The notes: generated by a model not told the origin, from the letters alone. A stretch of 64,000 nucleotides of DNA from Micromonospora purpureochromogenes (GCF_900091515.1 NZ_LT607410.1:5828001-5892000), one strand, 5' to 3'. Shown: positions 51,271-60,809, counted from the first letter of the stretch. Numbers and translations: made by a program.

Positions 51271-52521
51271 GTGCCAGCAGAACCGGTCGCGCCACCCGCC
51301 GTCAGCTCCGACGACCAGGGGGGCCGGACGGTCCGTCGGGTCGTCACGGTGCTGGCGCTGGCCGCCGTGCTGCCGGCCCTCTACCTGCCCGGCACGGTCC
51401 ACGACTTCTTCGACCTGAAGATCTACATGCGGGCGATGGATTGGTGGTCGTCCGGGCATCCGCTCTACGACTACGTGCAGCCGGACCGGGTCCAGGGCGA
51501 GCTGTACTTCACCTATCCGCCGTTCAGCGCGCTGCTGCTGCGGCCGTTCGCGCTGCTCCCGCTGGGCGTGACGATCGCCGTCTTCACCGTGCTGACCGCG
51601 ATCGGCGTGATCGTGACCACCCGTTGGCTGGTCGCCCCGGTGATCGAACGGCACGGGCTGCCCCGGACGTTCGCGCTCACGGTGGCGGTGCTGCTGGTGT
51701 TCGCGGTGGAGAGCACCCGGGAGACGATCACCTTCGGGCAGATCAACATGCTGCTGGTGGTGCTGATCCTGGCCGACCTGCTCTTCGCCGTACCCCGGGG
51801 GGGTCGCTGGGCCGGGGTGGGCGTGGGGCTGGCGACCGCGCTCAAGCTCTTTCCGGGCATCTTCATCGCCTACCTGCTGGTGAGCCGGCGGTGGCGGGCG
51901 GCGGTGGTGGCCGGTGTCACCGCGGCGGCGGCGACCCTGCTCGCCGCGGCGTTCGCGCCCCGGGACTCCTGGCGCTTCTGGACGCACGAGCTGTGGGCCA
52001 CCAACCGGGTCGGCCGCACCGACTACACCGGCAACCAGTCGTTGTTCGGACTGCTCAGCCGCATCGACGCACCGACCAGACCGAACCAGCTGCTCTGGCT
52101 GGCCCTGGTCGCGGTCGTCGCCGGCTACGGGTTGTGGCGGGCGGCCCGCGCCGCCCGGGCCGGCGACGAACTGACCGGGCTGACCCTCACCGGGCTGGTC
52201 GGCGGCCTGGTCAGCCCGATCACCTGGACCCACCACTTCTACTGGTTCATCCCGGCCGTGGTGGTGCTGGTGGACGCGGCGCTGCGCGCGGACCGGGACA
52301 CCGTGGCGGGGGCCCGGCGCCGCCGTCGGCTGCTCGCGCTCGCGATCGGCACGGCGTTCGTGATCATCTACGGGGTGGTGTCCTTCTTCGACTGGGGCGT
52401 CGCCCCGGCGCGTACCGACACCCCGGCGGAGTTCCTGGTGCGCAACGCCTACGTGCTGCTGGCCCTGCTGTTGCTGGTGACGCTCCCGGTGCGCCGCCGG
52501 GCGGAGCCGACCCACGGATAA
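51271..52521 (+). CDS. GT87-family polyprenol-phosphate mannosyltransferase-like membrane protein
   Basis: 416 residues, about 10 membrane helices. The early external loop has FFDLKIYMRAM with the conserved acidic residue of GT-C enzymes and HPLYDYVQPDRVQGELYFTY; later TFGQINMLLVVLILADLLF and SPITWTHHFYWFIPA, all marks of the DUF2029/GT87 family that includes PimE. It should use a lipid-linked mannose to modify a surface lipid or glycan; the acceptor is not predictable. Confidence 0.85.
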   Translation: MPAEPVAPPAVSSDDQGGRTVRRVVTVLALAAVLPALYLPGTVHDFFDLKIYMRAMDWWSSGHPLYDYVQPDRVQGELYFTYPPFSALLLRPFALLPLGVTIAVFTVLTAIGVIVTTRWLVAPVIERHGLPRTFALTVAVLLVFAVESTRETITFGQINMLLVVLILADLLFAVPRGGRWAGVGVGLATALKLFPGIFIAYLLVSRRWRAAVVAGVTAAAATLLAAAFAPRDSWRFWTHELWATNRVGRTDYTGNQSLFGLLSRIDAPTRPNQLLWLALVAVVAGYGLWRAARAARAGDELTGLTLTGLVGGLVSPITWTHHFYWFIPAVVVLVDAALRADRDTVAGARRRRRLLALAIGTAFVIIYGVVSFFDWGVAPARTDTPAEFLVRNAYVLLALLLLVTLPVRRRAEPTHG

Positions 52522-52622
52522 GTTGCGCCAAATGGACAGATCTTCCAGTGGCTTACTTTCGCCGCTAATCTGGCGACACCTACCGCAGACGTCTGTCGGG
52601 TAGCACCGATCCCCCGGTGAGG

Positions 52623-52655
52623 ACGGCCCTCCGCGTCGGCAGCGCGGCGGGCCGT
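52623..52655 (-). terminator. Terminator after the membrane-protein gene
   Basis: ACGGCCC-T-CCGCG pairs with CGCGG-C-GGGCCGT around a 7-base loop, 14 bases past the stop at 52669. Confidence 0.5.
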
Positions 52656-52668
52656 TCGCCGTGGCGGG

Positions 52669-53604
52669 TCAGTCCGCGCCGGCGGGCCGGGAGCTTCCGG
52701 GCACCGGTTCGGCCGTCTCCTCCGGACGCTCCGGCGGCCACGGTGGCAGGTCGGCGAGGGTCTCCGGACGCCGCGCCGGCACCGCGCCGATGGCGGCTCG
52801 GGACCGCTCGGGCGCCCCGACCGACACCAGCTGCCGCTCCGGCTCGGGTGCCGCGCCGAGGCCACTGAGCGAGCTGACGCCCAGCCGACCGGCGAGCACC
52901 GGGACCTGGTCCGGCTCGACCACGAAGACCACCTCGCGCGGGCGTACCGGGCGCAGCAGCACCAGCACTCCCAGCACGATCAGCAGGAGCCCGCCGGCCA
53001 GCGCACCCCAGGCCACCGGGCGGAACCAGTCCGACCGCAGCTCGGCCCGCAGGTCCAGGGCGAGGTCCGCGCCGCCGTCGGGGCGCATCACCACCAGGCT
53101 CAACCGGCGGCCGGTCAGCTCACCCGGGGTCCACTCGACCGCGCCGATCCCCTCGCGTACCCAGAAGGGCGCGTCGAGCGGGGCGGCCGGGACCGCGCCG
53201 GCGGGCCCGGCGGCCGGCGCGGCGCCGGCGTCGGTCAACCGGACCGGCAACGGCCCGCGGGCCAGCGCGATCCGGTCGACCGTGACGTGCGGGACCGGGG
53301 CGAGCCAGCGGCGGACCTCGTCGGCGGGCGCCAGGCCGACGAAGGCCGGCCCGTCGGCGGTACGCGCCGTCAGCCGCAGCCTCGCCTCGCCGACCCGGGT
53401 GAACGGCGCCTCCGCGCGCAGCAGCGCGTCCAGGTCCTCCACCACGACCGCCCGGCCCGCGGTGCGCACCGGCTCGAAGCGGGCGTTGAAGGTGCCGTCG
53501 GTGCTCGCGTGCCGGGCGACCAGGCTGAGGCCGCCCCCCGCCAGCAGGGCGGGAATCCCGACGACCAACAGCAGCATTCCGACGAGCGACCGCACGAACC
53601 GCAT
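52669..53604 (-). CDS. Hypothetical membrane protein
   Basis: 311 residues. An N-terminal helix (SLVGMLLLVVGIPALLAGGG) leads to an external region of ~165 residues rich in beta-strands, a second helix (WGALAGGLLLIVLGVLVLLR, about 197-216) and a Pro/Glu/Arg-rich cytoplasmic tail of about 90 residues. No family recognised. It is alone and divergent or convergent to its neighbours. Confidence 0.75.
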   Translation of the reverse strand: MRFVRSLVGMLLLVVGIPALLAGGGLSLVARHASTDGTFNARFEPVRTAGRAVVVEDLDALLRAEAPFTRVGEARLRLTARTADGPAFVGLAPADEVRRWLAPVPHVTVDRIALARGPLPVRLTDAGAAPAAGPAGAVPAAPLDAPFWVREGIGAVEWTPGELTGRRLSLVVMRPDGGADLALDLRAELRSDWFRPVAWGALAGGLLLIVLGVLVLLRPVRPREVVFVVEPDQVPVLAGRLGVSSLSGLGAAPEPERQLVSVGAPERSRAAIGAVPARRPETLADLPPWPPERPEETAEPVPGSSRPAGAD

Positions 53605-53691
53605 CCGTTCCGTCTCCTTTGGTGACCGGGTACCCGGCCGACCTTACCGACGAGACCGCCGTGATCTGCGCATATCGCTCGGGACGGACAG

Positions 53692-53728
53692 CCGTCGGCC
53701 CGCCGGAGCGACTCCGACGGGCCGACGG
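53692..53728 (-). terminator. Terminator after ycnI-like gene
   Basis: CCGTCGGCCCG-C-CGGAG pairs with CTCCG-A-CGGGCCGACGG (16 pairs, one mismatch, 3-base loop), 10 bases past the stop. Confidence 0.7.
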
Positions 53729-53738
53729 TCGCACCGGG

Positions 53739-54476
53739 TCACGCCTTCGGCGTCGCCTCCCGGCGGGTCCGGGCGAAGGCCAGTCCACCGAGGAGCAGAC
53801 CGGCCAGCCCGGCCACCAGACCGGCGATGGCCAGCCCGGTCGCCGTCCCGTCGGAGTCCTCGTCGTCATCGTCGTCGGCCGCGGCCGGCCCGGCCGGCGA
53901 CGCCCCCGGCGTGGCCGAGGCCGACGCCGAGGTCGGGGCCAGGGTGAGCACCGGCGCCGGGTTCTCCGGCTCCTCGGCGCCCGGCGTCGGCTCCTCGATC
54001 CACCGCGCGACGTTGCCGTCCGAGTACGTCTGCAACGTCTTGAAGACCATCCGGTCGACCTGCGGCAGCGGGCCCATCGAGACCGGGAACTCCTGGAACT
54101 GGCCGGGCTTCACCGCCGCGTCGCCGGTGGCCGTCCAGGTCAGCTTCGACACCGCCTCGGTGAGCTGGCTGCCGTGCACCTCGACCGGCGGGTCCACCTT
54201 CCGCTTCTCCACCGCCACCGTCCAGCCGGGCACCGGCATGGTGGAGACCGAGCCGACCGGCGCGTTCTCCGGCAGCACCACCTCGACCTTGGTGGTGGAG
54301 GCGCTGTCGCTCTCGTTCGGCACCCGGAACGCGAAGCGGCCGTAGGAACCCTGCGTCGCCTCCGTCGGGTTGACGGTGACGTGCGCCGAGGCGGGCCCGG
54401 CGAAGCCGAGCACCGCCGTGGTGACGGCGGCGAGTGCGAGAGCGGCGGCGGTTGCGGGACGCCGGAGACGGATCAT
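53739..54476 (-). CDS. YcnI-domain copper-associated protein
   Basis: 245 residues. Signal peptide (1-31) whose cleavage after PASA leaves H32 as the new N-terminus (HVTVNPTEATQGSY), as in copper-binding YcnI domains. The domain runs to about 180, then a Pro/Ala/Asp-rich linker with an acidic run (ADDDDDEDSD) and a C-terminal membrane helix (about 218-238). It likely binds copper at the cell surface. It is followed upstream on the same strand by the CopC-CopD gene, 20 bp away. Confidence 0.9.
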   Translation of the reverse strand: MIRLRRPATAAALALAAVTTAVLGFAGPASAHVTVNPTEATQGSYGRFAFRVPNESDSASTTKVEVVLPENAPVGSVSTMPVPGWTVAVEKRKVDPPVEVHGSQLTEAVSKLTWTATGDAAVKPGQFQEFPVSMGPLPQVDRMVFKTLQTYSDGNVARWIEEPTPGAEEPENPAPVLTLAPTSASASATPGASPAGPAAADDDDDEDSDGTATGLAIAGLVAGLAGLLLGGLAFARTRREATPKA

Positions 54477-54496
54477 CTGTGGGAGAGCCTTTCTGG

Positions 54497-56152
54497 TTAC
54501 CTGATCGGCACGGTGGCGGTCACCGTGGCCTGGTCGATGTCGGACGTGCGGGCGGTGACGCGCAGCTGCCACTCGCCGGCGCTCGGGAAGCTGATCTCCC
54601 CGGTCACGTGGTTGTCGGTCAGCGGCAGCAGCGGGATGTCGATCGGCTCGATGCCCGCCGACGGCAGCGCGGCGGTCACCTTCCACTCGGCCACCGGCTG
54701 CGGCCGGTTGTCTCTGGTGTACGCGTACAGGTGCAGCGAGTTGTTGCCCCGCTCGGCCGGATCCAGCTCCACCTGCAGCGAGTAGATCGGGCTGGTCAGT
54801 GTGGTCGAGAAGTAGCCGGCGGGGGCGCCGGCCACGTCATCGGCGGCGACCCGGGCCGGGGTGGTCTGCACCAGGGTGGCCGACACGCCGAGCACCACCG
54901 CGGTGATCGCCAGCTCGACCCAGATGGCCCGCCGCACCGACACCGGGCGCTGCGCGGCGCTGCGCCGCCGCACCAGCCGCCGGGAGTACGCGGCCACCGC
55001 CACCACCAGCACGAACAGCGCCACCTTCGCCAGCAGCAGCCGGCCGTACGTGGTGTCGACCAGGGGCCGCACGCCGCCCACCTCGATCAGCCCCTGCACG
55101 ATCCCGGCGAGCAGCAACGCCGCCACCGCCAGGGCCGCCCAGCGGGACCAGATCGGCAGGATCGCCGCCAGCTCCCGCTCGTCGGCGCGGCGCAGCAGGA
55201 AGACCGCCAGCATCACCAGCCCGCCCAGCCAGACCGCCATGCTGCCCAGGTGCACCGCGTCGACGGCCACCGACACGGCCGGCGCCGGGGAGGCCGCCGG
55301 GTGCCCGGCCAGCGGCCAGGTGAACAGCCCCGCCCCGCCCAGCACGGCCAGGATCAGCGCGTCGGTACGACCGACCGGGCCCCGGGTCAGCGGGCGCAGC
55401 AGGAACGCCGCCGCCGCGAGCAGACCCAGGCGGACCAGATGCGCGGTGCCGTACGTGCTGCCGACCATCTCGCTGAAGCCGGCCCCGGTGACGTCGGTCA
55501 GCCCACCCCCGGCGGTGTACGGCACCTGCAACCACAGCTCGGCCAGGGTGGCCAACGCGAGCAGCCCGACGCCCGCCCAGGCGAGCCGGGCCGGGCCGCG
55601 GCGGGACAGCCGGTGCGGCCAGAGGGCGGCGAGCACCAGCGCCGGACCCACCACCAGCAGCAGAGCCACGTAGCCCAGGTACTTCACCACCTTGACCGCG
55701 TTCTCCACCACCGGGTTCGCCCGGTTCTCCGCCCCCGAGTCGGTTGGGGGCGTCGAGGGAGCGCCGACCGAGTAGGTGAAGGCGCCGGACACCGGGTGGC
55801 TGTCGGCGGAGATCACCCGGTAGCTCACCAGGTAGGTGCCGCGCGGCCCGGACGGGTCCACCGGCACGGTCACCAGCGCACCCTCGAAGGTGGGCTCGCC
55901 CCGGTCGGCCCGGGAGCCGTCCGGGGCGATCACCCGGATCTTGCCGGTGACCTTGCGCACCGACTCGCTGAAGGTCAGCACCACCTCGGCCGGGGCGCTC
56001 GGCACCACGGCCGAGGCGACCGGGCTGCTGCTGGCCAGCACGGCGTGGGCGCTGGCCGGGGCGGCCGGGGCGAGCAGCAGCGCGACGAGGGTGACCAGCA
56101 GGCCGGCGGCGGTACCCAGCCGCGCGACCCAACGACGATCGACGACGTTCAT
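54497..56152 (-). CDS. CopC-CopD fusion copper-resistance protein with YtkA-like tail
   Basis: 551 residues. Signal peptide (1-36), CopC domain whose mature N-terminus is HAVLASSSP (copper-binding His) and which contains SADSHPVSGAFTYSVG (second site), then the CopD membrane part (about 160-420, eight helices) and a C-terminal YtkA-like beta domain (about 440-551). It should import or handle copper at the membrane. ATG 56152 or 56161 can start it. Operon with ycnI. Confidence 0.9.
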   Translation of the reverse strand: MNVVDRRWVARLGTAAGLLVTLVALLLAPAAPASAHAVLASSSPVASAVVPSAPAEVVLTFSESVRKVTGKIRVIAPDGSRADRGEPTFEGALVTVPVDPSGPRGTYLVSYRVISADSHPVSGAFTYSVGAPSTPPTDSGAENRANPVVENAVKVVKYLGYVALLLVVGPALVLAALWPHRLSRRGPARLAWAGVGLLALATLAELWLQVPYTAGGGLTDVTGAGFSEMVGSTYGTAHLVRLGLLAAAAFLLRPLTRGPVGRTDALILAVLGGAGLFTWPLAGHPAASPAPAVSVAVDAVHLGSMAVWLGGLVMLAVFLLRRADERELAAILPIWSRWAALAVAALLLAGIVQGLIEVGGVRPLVDTTYGRLLLAKVALFVLVVAVAAYSRRLVRRRSAAQRPVSVRRAIWVELAITAVVLGVSATLVQTTPARVAADDVAGAPAGYFSTTLTSPIYSLQVELDPAERGNNSLHLYAYTRDNRPQPVAEWKVTAALPSAGIEPIDIPLLPLTDNHVTGEISFPSAGEWQLRVTARTSDIDQATVTATVPIR

Positions 56153-56262
56153 GCCGGCCATGCTCGCCGACGCGACGCCCCCGCGCCGACCCGGCCCCGT
56201 ACCGGCGCCGGACCGGTCCGACCCCGGCCGGGTGGCGGCGGGCGGCCCGGGGACGGTCGGCC

Positions 56263-56907
56263 TCACCCGCGCCCCGCCACGACCGCGCGCGACCAGGGCC
56301 GGTCGGCCTCGCCGCTGACCCGGCCGAGCGCCCAGAGCAGGCCGGCCTGCACCACGGCGGCCAGGTGGCCGACCTCGTGCACCAGGGCGGTGGTGGAGTT
56401 GGCGATGTCGACCACGCTGGTGCCGGCCAGGCAGAGCGCCAGCACCAGCGCCACCGGCAGGAACGCCCGGGCCCGCTCCGGTCGCCACGCGGCCAGCGCG
56501 AAACCCACCGCGAGGGCCACGTCGAACGAGGCCATCTCCCGGCTGGTGTGCGGATCGGCGGCCACCCCGAGCCCGGCCAGCAGGATCGGCAGCGCGATGG
56601 CGAGCTGGGCCACCGCGGCCACCGCCACCGCGACCCGCAGCACCTGACGACGGGCGGCCCGCACGGCCGCCGGCGAACGCGCGGCCAGCACCGGGTCGGC
56701 GGCGACCGCCGCCAGCACCCGGGCGGTCAGGTCCGGCACCTGCACGGAGCGGACCCGGGTGAGCCGGGTCACCTGCTCGGCCCTGGCCAGCCAGGACCGG
56801 CAGTCGGGGCAGGACGCGGTGTGCGCGTCCAGCGCCGCGGCCGGTGCCTGCGGGTCCTCGCCGTCCAGCCGCGCCGACAGCGCCACGCGTACGTCGTCGC
56901 ACTTCAT
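56263..56907 (-). CDS. Anti-sigma-factor-like zf-HC2 membrane protein
   Basis: 214 residues. Zinc motif H29-x3-C33-x2-C36 (DAHTASCPDCRSWL) with C3 near the start, typical of ZAS anti-sigma factors, then a basic segment and four membrane helices (about 90-205). It is divergent from an ECF sigma gene only 108 bp away, its probable partner, and next to the copper genes. No good Shine-Dalgarno is seen before ATG 56907. Confidence 0.85.
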   Translation of the reverse strand: MKCDDVRVALSARLDGEDPQAPAAALDAHTASCPDCRSWLARAEQVTRLTRVRSVQVPDLTARVLAAVAADPVLAARSPAAVRAARRQVLRVAVAVAAVAQLAIALPILLAGLGVAADPHTSREMASFDVALAVGFALAAWRPERARAFLPVALVLALCLAGTSVVDIANSTTALVHEVGHLAAVVQAGLLWALGRVSGEADRPWSRAVVAGRG

Positions 56908-57015
56908 GAGGAGGTAGTCGGGTGGCAGGGCGGGAAAGTTCCCGACGTGGGCCGGGCCATAGAAAGGGCCGAACGGCCCTGCTCGCCCCGGATACGCCGC
57001 GTAACCTCGGGTGAC

Positions 57016-57603
57016 GTGATCCCCGCCCCGCGCGACACCACCGCCGGCCGCCCCGACGCGGCACCCGGCGCTGCGCGCGACACGGCGACGCACTGGGCGT
57101 TGCGCGCCCGCGACGGTGATCCACTCGCCCAGGCCGCCTTCGTCCGGGCCACCCAGGCCGAGGTGTGGCGGTTCACCGCCGCGCTGCTCGACCCGGACAC
57201 CGCCGACGACCTCACCCAGGAGACCTACCTGCGGGCGTTCCGGGCGCTGGCCGGCTTCGAGGGGCGGGCCAGCGCGCGTACCTGGCTGCTCGGCATCGCC
57301 CGGCGGGCCTGCGCGGACCACCTGCGCACCGTGGTCCGGCGGCGCCGGCTCGACGAGCGGCTCGCCGCCGACGCCCACACCGGTCGCCCGCACCCGGACC
57401 CGGCCGGGCACCTCGGCGCCGCCGACCTGGTCCGCCGGCTGCCGGCCGAGCGCCGCGAGGCGTTCGTGCTGACCCAGTTGCTCGGCCTCTCGTACGCCGA
57501 GGCGGCCGCCGTGGCCGGGGTGCCCGTCGGCACCATCCGCTCCCGGGTGGCCCGCGCCCGGCACGACCTGGTCGACGCGGTCGGCGACGCGCTGGCCGGC
57601 TGA
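57016..57603 (+). CDS. ECF sigma factor
   Basis: 195 residues. Region 2 contains DDLTQETYLRAFRALAGFEG (64-83, -10 recognition); region 4 has GLSYAEAAAVAGVPVGTIRS (157-176, HTH for -35). The N-terminal 25 residues are disordered. GTG 57016 lacks a clear ribosome-binding site and may be leaderless (TAACCT 12 bases upstream). It probably drives the redox genes downstream and is held by the zf-HC2 protein opposite. Confidence 0.9.
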   Translation: MIPAPRDTTAGRPDAAPGAARDTATHWALRARDGDPLAQAAFVRATQAEVWRFTAALLDPDTADDLTQETYLRAFRALAGFEGRASARTWLLGIARRACADHLRTVVRRRRLDERLAADAHTGRPHPDPAGHLGAADLVRRLPAERREAFVLTQLLGLSYAEAAAVAGVPVGTIRSRVARARHDLVDAVGDALAG

Positions 57604-57636
57604 CCGGTGGAACCAATCGGCCGGACGCGACGACCA

Positions 57637-58161
57637 ATGATCGTGACCGCACCCCGCAACCGGGCCACCCGCTGGCCCGCCGTCCGCCCCTGGGCCGGGC
57701 TGGCCGCCCGGCTCGGCCTGGCCACCGTCTGGCTCGTCGCCGGCGCCGCCAAGGTCGGTGACCTCGCCGCCTCCGGGCGCGCGGTGAACGCCTACCAGCT
57801 GCTGCCGTACGACGTGGCCACGGTGGTCGGCGCGGCGCTGCCCTTCGTGGAGCTGGCGCTCGGTGCGATCCTGCTGGTCGGCCTGGCCACCCGGCTCGCC
57901 GCCGGCGTCTCCGCCGCGCTGCTGGTGGTCTTCGTCGCCGGCATCGCCTCGGCCTGGAGCCGCGGCCTGGCCATCGACTGCGGCTGCTTCGGCAGCGGCG
58001 GTCAGCTCGCCGCCGGGCAGGCCCCGAGTTACCTCCCGGAGATCCTCCGGGACCTGGGATTCCTGGCGCTGGCCGGGTTCCTGCTGATCTGGCCCCGCAC
58101 CCCCGTCTCGGTGGACGGCTGGCTGACGGGCGAACCCGCCGTGGAGGACGACGATGAGTAG
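57637..58161 (+). CDS. MauE/DoxX-type redox membrane protein
   Basis: 174 residues, four to five membrane helices. VAGAAKVGDLAASGRAVNAY matches the MauE start and AIDCGCFGSGGQLAAGQ (about 105-121) is the family's conserved C-G-C loop. MauE-type proteins move reducing or oxidising power across the membrane to periplasmic thiol proteins. The stop overlaps the DsbA-like gene by 8 bp. GTG 57607 is an alternative start. Confidence 0.85.
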   Translation: MIVTAPRNRATRWPAVRPWAGLAARLGLATVWLVAGAAKVGDLAASGRAVNAYQLLPYDVATVVGAALPFVELALGAILLVGLATRLAAGVSAALLVVFVAGIASAWSRGLAIDCGCFGSGGQLAAGQAPSYLPEILRDLGFLALAGFLLIWPRTPVSVDGWLTGEPAVEDDDE

Positions 58162-58870
58162 TCGCAAGGGGCAGCGGGACGCCGCCCGGGTGGTCCGCGA
58201 GCAACTGGCCCGGGAGAGCCGGCGCAGGCGCACGCTCTGGGCGTCCGTCGCCGCGGTCGTCGTACTGGTGATCGCCGGCCTGATCGGCTGGAGTGTCTGG
58301 TCCAGCCAGCGCGCCGACGAGGTCACCGTGCCGCCCGGCGCCAACGACGCCGGCACCGGCATCGTGATCGGCGACGCCCCGGTCACCATCGACCTCTACG
58401 AGGACTACCTCTGCCCGGCCTGCAAGCAGTTCCAGCAGGTCAGCGGCGCCACCATCGACCAGCTCGTCAAGGACGGCAAGGCCCGGGTGGTCTTCCACCC
58501 GGTGGCCTACCTGAACCGCTTCTCCACCACGGAATACTCCACCCGCTCGTCGGCCGCCTCCGGCTGCGCGGCGAAGGGCGGCAAGTTCAAGGAGTTCACC
58601 GACACGCTCTTCGCGCGGCAGCCGGCGGAGGGCAGCGCCGGGCTCAGCAACGACGAGCTGATCGACATCGGCGCGGGCGTCGGCCTGAACCGGGACGAGT
58701 TCGGCTCCTGCGTGAAGGACGGGACCTTCAAGTCGTGGACCGAGAAGGTGACCGACGACGCCAGCAGGTCCGGCGTCACCGGCACGCCGACCATCAAGGT
58801 CAACGGCAGGCAGGTCGCCGACCGCACCCCGGCCGGGGTCACCGCGGCCGTGGAGGCGGCCGGCAAGTGA
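58154..58870 (+). CDS. DsbA-like membrane-anchored thioredoxin-fold protein
   Basis: 238 residues. A membrane anchor (31-50) exposes a thioredoxin-fold domain outside with C87-P-A-C90 (YEDYLCPACKQFQQ), an inserted helical region with two further cysteines, and a cis-Pro loop TGTPTIKVNG. It likely oxidises or isomerises disulfides of exported proteins, fed by the MauE-like partner. The gene overlaps both neighbours, so the set is coupled. Confidence 0.92.
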   Translation: MSSRKGQRDAARVVREQLARESRRRRTLWASVAAVVVLVIAGLIGWSVWSSQRADEVTVPPGANDAGTGIVIGDAPVTIDLYEDYLCPACKQFQQVSGATIDQLVKDGKARVVFHPVAYLNRFSTTEYSTRSSAASGCAAKGGKFKEFTDTLFARQPAEGSAGLSNDELIDIGAGVGLNRDEFGSCVKDGTFKSWTEKVTDDASRSGVTGTPTIKVNGRQVADRTPAGVTAAVEAAGK

Positions 58871-59964
58871 TCCTCGCCCTGCTCCGGCGGGCCGGCCTGG
58901 TCGCCACGGCCGCGCTGCTCGCCCTGCTCGCCCTCGCCACGCCGGCCGCCGCGCACGGCGCCGACGCCCCCGACGGCACCGACTACCGCACCGAGGCGAC
59001 CGGCCTCACCCCGGCCCGGCCCGGGCTGACGGTACGGGCCGTCGAGGCGGGCGCCCGGCTGGAGCTGGTCAACCGCACCGGCCGGGACGTCGAGGTGATC
59101 GGCTACTCGGGTGAGCCGTACCTGCGGGTGGGGCCGGCAGGCGCGTACGAGAACAGCCGCTCCCCGGCGACGTACCTGAACCGGACGCTGGCCGGCGACA
59201 CCACGCTGCCGCCCGAGGCGGACCCGGCCGCGCCGCCGCAGTGGCGGCGGATCGCCGACGAGCCCCGGGTGCGCTGGCACGACCAGCGGACCCAGTGGCG
59301 GGAGTCCGGGCCGCCGGCCCAGGCCGTCGCCGACCCGACCCGGACGCACCGGGTACGCGACTGGGCCGTGCCGGTCCGCGACGGCGCGGAGCAGGTGGAG
59401 ATCCGGGGCACCCTGGACTGGGTGCCGCCGCCGGACCCGTACCCCTGGTGGGTGGCCGCCACGCTCGGCTTCCTGGCCGTCGCGGGGGCAGGGCTGGTGC
59501 CGGCCGGCTCGGTCGCCGGGGACCGCGCGCTGCGCGCGGTCGGGGCGCTGCTGGCGCTCGGTGGCGCGGCGGCGGTGGTCCTGGTGGTCGGGCGGGAGCT
59601 GGACGCCGGCGCGGAGGGCGTCGGCGGGGTGCTGAGCGGGCTGCTCAGCGGACAGATCTGGCCACTGCTCACCGGGCTCGGGGCGCTCGCCGCGGGCGGC
59701 TACGCGCTGGCCCGCCGGCCGGCCGCGGCCGACTTCGCGCTGGCGCTCTCCGGCGCCTGCCTGGCGCTCTTCGCCGGCGTCACCAACCTCGGCGTCCTGT
59801 CCCGCGCGGTCGCCCCCGTCCCCTGGCCGGGCCAGTACGCCCGGCTGCTGCTCCTGGCGGTCCTGATCGGCGGGGCCGGCGCGGTCGGCGCGGGGATCCT
59901 CCGCCTGCACGCCGCCTCCCGCACCGCCCCGGCGGCGACGACCCACACCGAAGTCCCCGCCTGA
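58867..59964 (+). CDS. Exported membrane protein of the redox operon
   Basis: 365 residues. Signal peptide (1-30, ending AAA-HGADAP, a His near the mature N-terminus), an external beta-rich domain (about 35-190) containing RDVEVIGYSGEPYLRVG, then five membrane helices. Overlaps the DsbA-like stop (GTGA at 58867). No named family, but in context a thiol/copper role is possible. Confidence 0.78.
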   Translation: MILALLRRAGLVATAALLALLALATPAAAHGADAPDGTDYRTEATGLTPARPGLTVRAVEAGARLELVNRTGRDVEVIGYSGEPYLRVGPAGAYENSRSPATYLNRTLAGDTTLPPEADPAAPPQWRRIADEPRVRWHDQRTQWRESGPPAQAVADPTRTHRVRDWAVPVRDGAEQVEIRGTLDWVPPPDPYPWWVAATLGFLAVAGAGLVPAGSVAGDRALRAVGALLALGGAAAVVLVVGRELDAGAEGVGGVLSGLLSGQIWPLLTGLGALAAGGYALARRPAAADFALALSGACLALFAGVTNLGVLSRAVAPVPWPGQYARLLLLAVLIGGAGAVGAGILRLHAASRTAPAATTHTEVPA

Positions 59965-59966
59965 AC

Positions 59967-60038
59967 CGCCCGCGTCCTACCGGTCCCTGCCCTCGCCCGG
60001 CCTGGTTCGGTCCGCCGGTCCGAATCGGGACGCGGGCG
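59967..60038. terminator. Long stem between convergent genes
   Basis: CGCCCGCGTCC (59967-59977) pairs perfectly with GGACGCGGGCG (60028-60038) around a 50-base loop, spanning the whole gap between the redox operon and cbiO. The wide loop makes it a weak terminator call. Confidence 0.35.
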
Positions 60039-60809
60039 TCAGGGGCGGGGCAGGGAGTGCGGGGTGAAGCCGTAGGGCAGTTCGAGGCGGTGCCGGGCCA
60101 GGAGGTCGGCGTCGCCGAGGATCTGCCGGGTGGGGGCGTCGGCGACGATGCGGCCGGCATCCAGGATGACCGCGCGCTCGCAGAGCTCCGCCGCGTACGG
60201 CAGGTCGTGGGTCACCATCAGCAGGGTCACCGGCAGGCCGCGCAGGATCTCCGCCAGCTCCCGCCGGGCGGCCGGGTCGAGGTTGGACGAGGGCTCGTCG
60301 AGCACCAGGATCTCCGGGCGCATGGCGAGCACGGTGGCCACCGCCACCCGACGCCGCTGGCCGAACGAGAGGTGGTGCGGGGCCCGGTCGCGGTGCTCGC
60401 TCATCTTCACCGCGGCCAGCGCCTCGTCCACCCGCTCGGCCAGCTCGGCACCGCGCAGCCCCAGGTTGGCCGGGCCGAACGCCACGTCCTCGGCGACGGT
60501 GGGCAGGAAGAGCTGGTCGTCCGGATCCTGGAAGACGATGCCCACCCGACGCCGGACCTCGGCCAGCTCGGCCCGGTCCCGGCTGACCGTCAGGCCGCCG
60601 ACGCTGACCGTCCCCTGGGTCGGAGTGAGGATGCCGTTGAGGTGCAGCACCAGGGTGGTCTTGCCGGCGCCGTTCGGGCCGAGCAGCGCCACCCGCTCGC
60701 CGCGCGGCACCGTCAGGTCCACCCCGGCCAGGGCGAGGTGACCGTCCGGGTACGCGTACCGGACGCCACGGACGTCCAGGGAGACAGCGGTCTGCACGTA
60801 CCTGATCAT
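60039..60809 (-). CDS. cbiO: Cobalt/nickel ECF transporter ATPase
   Basis: 256 residues: Walker A GPNGAGKTT, Q-loop FQDPDDQLFLPTVAEDVAFG (the DPDDQ typical of ECF ATPases), signature LSFGQRRRVAVATVLA, Walker B ILVLDEPSSNLDPAA and H-loop VTHDLPYA. It powers metal uptake with CbiM and CbiQ. ATG 60809 overlaps the cbiQ stop (ATGA). Confidence 0.93.
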   Translation of the reverse strand: MIRYVQTAVSLDVRGVRYAYPDGHLALAGVDLTVPRGERVALLGPNGAGKTTLVLHLNGILTPTQGTVSVGGLTVSRDRAELAEVRRRVGIVFQDPDDQLFLPTVAEDVAFGPANLGLRGAELAERVDEALAAVKMSEHRDRAPHHLSFGQRRRVAVATVLAMRPEILVLDEPSSNLDPAARRELAEILRGLPVTLLMVTHDLPYAAELCERAVILDAGRIVADAPTRQILGDADLLARHRLELPYGFTPHSLPRP

